From assembly GCF_002005565.1 (NCBI RefSeq), contig NZ_BDJC01000006.1:104832-168831 (forward strand): 64,000 nucleotides of DNA, given 5' to 3'. Both the position numbers and the translations under genes were made by a program. This document shows positions 59,739 through 64,000 of this stretch, in pieces. Source of the stretch: Streptomyces sp. JHA26. GTDB lineage: Bacteria > Actinomycetota > Actinomycetes > Streptomycetales > Streptomycetaceae. Within the stretch, counting starts at the first letter, position 1; every line of letters begins with the position of its first letter. The notes below the pieces were generated by a model. It was not told where the DNA came from. It did not search any database and saw only the letters and a program-made list of their open reading frames with translations.

Positions 59739-60389
59739 CTACGCACCGGCCGACGACAGCTTCACCGCGAAGCCCAGGAACAGCGCGCCCGCCGCCGTGG
59801 TGGCCCCCGCCGACAGCCCCTTGCGGCGGCGGAAGGCGGCGGCCAGCCGGGTGCCGCTGAAGATCAGCGCGCTGAGGTAGAGGAAGCTGAAGAACTGCGC
59901 GAAGGCGCCGAGGACCACGAAGGACAGGGCGGGGTAGGCGTACCCCGGGTCGACGAACTGCACGAAGAAGGCGACGAAGAAGAGGATCGCCTTCGGGTTG
60001 AAGAGGCTGACGACCAGGGCCCGGCGGAAGGGCCGTTCGTCCCCGGCCACGGGGGCGGTGGCGTCCGGCGCGTCCTGCTCCCGCCGCGTCCGCCACATCG
60101 CCCACGCGGCCCGCATCATGCCGATCGCGAGCCACGTGAGGTATCCGGCGCCGGCGTACTTCACGATCCCGAACAGCACGGCGTTGGCCTGGAGCAGCGA
60201 GGCCACCCCGGCGGCCGACAGCGTCATCAGCACCGTGTCCCCGCACCAGACCCCGGCGGCGGCCGTGTACCCGGCGCGCACGCCCCGGCGGGCGGCCACG
60301 GAGAGGACGTAGAGGGAGTTGGGGCCGGGCAGCAGGACGATGAGGGCAAGGCCCGCCAGGTAGGTGGGGAGGTCGATGACGCCGAACAT
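59739..60389 (-). CDS. LysE/RhtB-family amino-acid exporter
   Basis: The 216-residue protein has six hydrophobic helices and LysE motifs: YLAGLALIVLLPGPNSLYVLSVAARRGVRAGYTAAAGVWCGDTVL (G-P-N-x-x) and RRALVVSLFNPKAILFFVAFFVQFVDP (N-P-K). It should export amino acids or related zwitterions. It starts six bases after the -10-like GACACT on the minus strand, and a 12-bp inverted repeat covers its promoter. Confidence 0.92.
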   Translation of the reverse strand: MFGVIDLPTYLAGLALIVLLPGPNSLYVLSVAARRGVRAGYTAAAGVWCGDTVLMTLSAAGVASLLQANAVLFGIVKYAGAGYLTWLAIGMMRAAWAMWRTRREQDAPDATAPVAGDERPFRRALVVSLFNPKAILFFVAFFVQFVDPGYAYPALSFVVLGAFAQFFSFLYLSALIFSGTRLAAAFRRRKGLSAGATTAAGALFLGFAVKLSSAGA

Positions 60390-60393
60390 GGAG

Positions 60394-60421
60394 GGAGTGT
60401 CGCACGGGAGTGCGACACTCC
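60394..60421. promoter_or_regulatory. 12-bp perfect inverted repeat between the mutase and LysE genes
   Basis: GGAGTGTCGCAC (60394-60405) pairs with GTGCGACACTCC (60410-60421) around GGGA. It lies 5 bp upstream of the LysE ATG and about 70 bp downstream of the mutase stop. It could be an operator overlapping the lysE -10, or the mutase terminator, or both. Confidence 0.6.
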
Positions 60422-60488
60422 GCCCCGGTGTTCCAGCCGTCGGTACGGACGCGCACGCAGCGCGTCCGACGGGTGATCGGAAAGGCGC

Positions 60489-62087
<1,599 letters not shown>

Positions 62088-62339
62088 GGTGTGTTGCCTC
62101 CCGCTGAGCATGTGTTCGAGCTGCTCGAACTACCCGTCAGTTACTCGCCAGTACAGACCGACCCTCCGACGGACTGTATCGGCGGGCGCGCACCCGGGTG
62201 GAGGGGCACACGCTGGGACCTTCCTCACAGCCGTGTTGCGGTCCCGGTCACAACGATGCCGCGCCGTTCACGACACGTCATCCGCGGGGAGCATCTCCGG
62301 GGGACATCCGTGCGGAACCGTGGGACGGCGGGGACAGTG

Positions 62340-63242
62340 ATGCGTATGAGGCGCGTGAGACGTGTGCGGTACGGACGGGGCGCGGTCGCCTGCGCCCTGG
62401 GCGCCGTGCTGGCGGCGGGCGGCTGCACGGTGCAGGGCCCCGGCATCGACGGCACGGGCCGGCCGCTGCCGGGCGTCGACGGCACGGGCCGGTCCGTGCC
62501 CGGTGCCGACGGGGCGGAGGGCTCGCCCGCGCCCGGGGCCGCCCCCGGTGTGCCGTCGAAGCGGACCCCGTCCGTCCGTCGGCCGGCCGCCGCTCCGCCC
62601 GCCCGGCCCGCGCCGGTGCTGTGGTCGCGGGGCGACACGGGCCGGGACGTCCGCGAACTGCAGGCCCGGCTGCGCCAGATCGGCTGGCTCGTCGACGGGC
62701 CGACGGGGACGTACGACGACCTCACCGAACGGGCGGTGAGCGGCTTCCAGCGCAAGCGCGGACTGCCCGGGACGGGCCGTACGGACACCGTCACCTGGCA
62801 GCGGCTGCTGGCGATGACGCGCGAACCGGGAAGGTGGCAGCTGTACCTGATGGGCGGGCAGCCGGCCGCGGCGCCCGACCCGCGCTGCATGACCGGGCGG
62901 GTGCTGTGCGTCAGCAAGTCGAGCCGGACGCTGCGCTGGATGGTCGACGGCCGGACGGTGTCGACGATGGCGGTGCGGTTCGGCTCCCAGTACACGCCGA
63001 CCCGTGAGGGCGTCTTCCACGTCTACTGGAAGTCCCGTCACCACTGGTCGACGCTCTACCACTCGCCCATGCCGTACGCGATGTTCTTCAGCGGCGGCCA
63101 GGCCGTGCACTACTCGTACGACTTCGCCGCCCGCGGCTACGCCGGCGCCTCGCACGGGTGCGTCAACGTGCGGGACGAGGGGGCGATCGCGGATCTGTAC
63201 GCGCGGGTGCGCAACGGCGACAAGGTCGTCGTGTACCGGTGA
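62340..63242 (+). CDS. L,D-transpeptidase with peptidoglycan-binding domain
   Basis: The 300-residue protein has an N-terminal basic/hydrophobic export signal (MRMRRVRRVRYGRGAVACALGAVLAAGGC; the Cys could be lipidated but the lipobox is weak). A Pro/Gly-rich spacer follows, then a PG_binding_1 repeat at about 95-150 (GDTGRDVRELQARLRQIGWLVDGPTGTYDDLTERAVSGFQRKRGLPGTG). The YkuD catalytic domain carries GYAGASHGCVNVRDEGAIADLY (catalytic His and Cys). It cross-links peptidoglycan stems 3-3 or attaches proteins to them. The start could be 62337 (GTG) or 62346 (ATG). Confidence 0.9.
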   Translation: MRMRRVRRVRYGRGAVACALGAVLAAGGCTVQGPGIDGTGRPLPGVDGTGRSVPGADGAEGSPAPGAAPGVPSKRTPSVRRPAAAPPARPAPVLWSRGDTGRDVRELQARLRQIGWLVDGPTGTYDDLTERAVSGFQRKRGLPGTGRTDTVTWQRLLAMTREPGRWQLYLMGGQPAAAPDPRCMTGRVLCVSKSSRTLRWMVDGRTVSTMAVRFGSQYTPTREGVFHVYWKSRHHWSTLYHSPMPYAMFFSGGQAVHYSYDFAARGYAGASHGCVNVRDEGAIADLYARVRNGDKVVVYR

Positions 63243-63264
63243 GACGGTACGGGAGCGGAAAGGG

Positions 63265-63303
63265 GGCGCGGGCGGGACCGGGGGAACGGGTCCCGCCCGC
63301 GCC
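63265..63303. terminator. Terminator after the L,D-transpeptidase
   Basis: GGCGCGGGCGGGACC (63265-63279) pairs perfectly with GGTCCCGCCCGCGCC (63289-63303) around a 9-nt loop, 22 bp after the transpeptidase stop and between convergent genes. Confidence 0.85.
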
Positions 63304-63448
63304 GGGGGCGCACGAGCCGCGGGTACGGGGGGAACCCCGGCTCGGCGCGGAAGCCGATGACCAGTCGGCTCACCCAGTACTGCGCATCGGCGGCCGAAAG
63401 TGTCACACCTACGCCGGAACGCGCTCTGCCCGCTGACGAAAACGCAAG

Positions 63449-64000
63449 TCAGGCGGTATTGCCAAGCGGCGCCGACCCCTGCGGCGCGCGCTCCGGCCGC
63501 CGGTCCGGCAGGGGCACGAGGGCCGCGTGGGCGCCCGTGGTGCGCGCGGGTCGCGGTGCGGGGTCCCTCTGGGCGCGGGGGGCCGCGCGGGGGTCGTCGT
63601 CGTCCCCGTCCCCGCCGTCCCCGCCCTGCTTGCCGGCGCCCTGCTTGCCGGCGCCCTGCTTGCCGGTGCCGCTCTTCTCGTCGTTGCCGCCGGTGTCGCT
63701 CTTCTTACCCGTGCCGCCGTTGCCGCTCTTGCCGTTCTTCTCGCCCTTGCCGCTCCTGCCGCCGGTGTCCTTCCGGGGCTCACCCTCGCCCACCGTCCCG
63801 CGCAGGAGGTCCTCCGCGGTCTCACCGACGCCGTCGCCGTCCCCGGCCCGGTCCCGGGTCGCGGCGTCGGCGCCGCCGAGGACGCTCCGGCAGAACGCGT
63901 CCACCCGTGAGGTGCCGCCGGCCGCCTCCGTCAGCGCGTGCCTGCGGGCACCGCCGAGTGCCCTGCCGGCACTCACGTCCCGGCAGGACCTGGCGAGTTC
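63449..64000 (-). CDS. Partial gene: C-terminal part of a protein with Gly/Lys-rich low-complexity tail
   Basis: The frame is open to the right edge, so the start is outside the window; about 183 residues are visible. It begins ELARSCRDVSAGRALGGARRHALTEAAGGTSRVDAFCRSVLGG, a segment common at the C-terminal half of Streptomyces membrane-associated hypothetical proteins. A highly charged low-complexity stretch follows (KGEKNGKSGNGG, KKSDTGGNDEKSG) and three 5-residue KQGAG repeats encoded by 15-bp direct repeats (about 63627-63664). The final 55 residues are Pro/Arg-rich. I do not recognise a function. Confidence 0.6.
   Translation of the reverse strand, partial: ELARSCRDVSAGRALGGARRHALTEAAGGTSRVDAFCRSVLGGADAATRDRAGDGDGVGETAEDLLRGTVGEGEPRKDTGGRSGKGEKNGKSGNGGTGKKSDTGGNDEKSGTGKQGAGKQGAGKQGGDGGDGDDDDPRAAPRAQRDPAPRPARTTGAHAALVPLPDRRPERAPQGSAPLGNTA

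Overview
This is high-GC actinobacterial chromosome, almost certainly Streptomyces and close to S. coelicolor/S. lividans. It carries an AfsQ1/AfsQ2/SigQ module, the propionyl-CoA carboxylase set PccB/PccE/AccA2, many GTG starts, apparently leaderless genes and a single TTA codon. The gene order resembles the S. coelicolor SCO4931-SCO4868 stretch read in reverse. I saw no rRNA, tRNA, CRISPR array, insertion sequence, integrase or prophage.

Layout. 1-9.9 kb: a partial GAF-domain gene, an enoyl-CoA hydratase, a secreted Pro/Thr-rich protein, adenylate cyclase, biotin-protein ligase and acyl-CoA carboxylase genes (pccB, pccE, accA2) with a tiny membrane protein and Maf between them. 9.9-21.3 kb: a DeoR-type regulator, an LpdA-type flavoprotein and nucleoside/deoxynucleoside catabolism (purine nucleoside phosphorylase, a phospho-sugar mutase that may act as phosphopentomutase, DeoC, a full-length plus a half-length aldehyde dehydrogenase, a uridine-kinase-like protein). 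21.5-25.4 kb: sigQ divergent from afsQ1-afsQ2-lipoprotein. 25.5-34.6 kb: small membrane proteins, adenosine deaminase, a LysR/MFS divergon, a SigG-type sigma factor facing a STAS protein, an AEC transporter and a Uma2 protein. 34.7-43.1 kb: a nucleoside import and salvage block (ABC ATPase, two permeases, cytidine deaminase, thymidine phosphorylase, two tandem BmpA lipoproteins). 43.1-47.7 kb: an M20 amidohydrolase and a lower-GC three-gene cassette (WXG-like protein, DUF1023-type hydrolase, lipoprotein) holding the only in-frame TTA codon I found. 47.9-57.6 kb: a cell-wall glycopolymer locus (NeuB, NeuA-HAD fusion, two polysialyltransferase-like proteins, GT2, acyltransferase, methyltransferase), consistent with Kdn-type teichulosonic acid. 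57.6-64 kb: a TetR/FAD-monooxygenase divergon, a LysE exporter, an acyl-CoA mutase large subunit without cobalamin domain, an L,D-transpeptidase and a partial gene.

How the genes fit together. A 12-bp palindrome CTACGCGCGTAG, or a one-mismatch form, lies in front of five transcription units: punA, deoC-ALDH, the nucleoside ABC/cdd/deoA operon, bmpA1 and bmpA2. In most of them it sits between the -35 and -10 elements. This defines a nucleoside uptake and degradation regulon readable from the sequence, and the DeoR-type gene at 9949-10929 is a candidate regulator. A second palindrome (TGAGT-N6-ACTCA, 14 of 16 bases shared) precedes both the tiny membrane protein at 6466 and the TTA-containing cassette, suggesting shared developmental control. 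A 210-bp intergenic element occurs twice, 10.8 kb apart, at about 93% identity.
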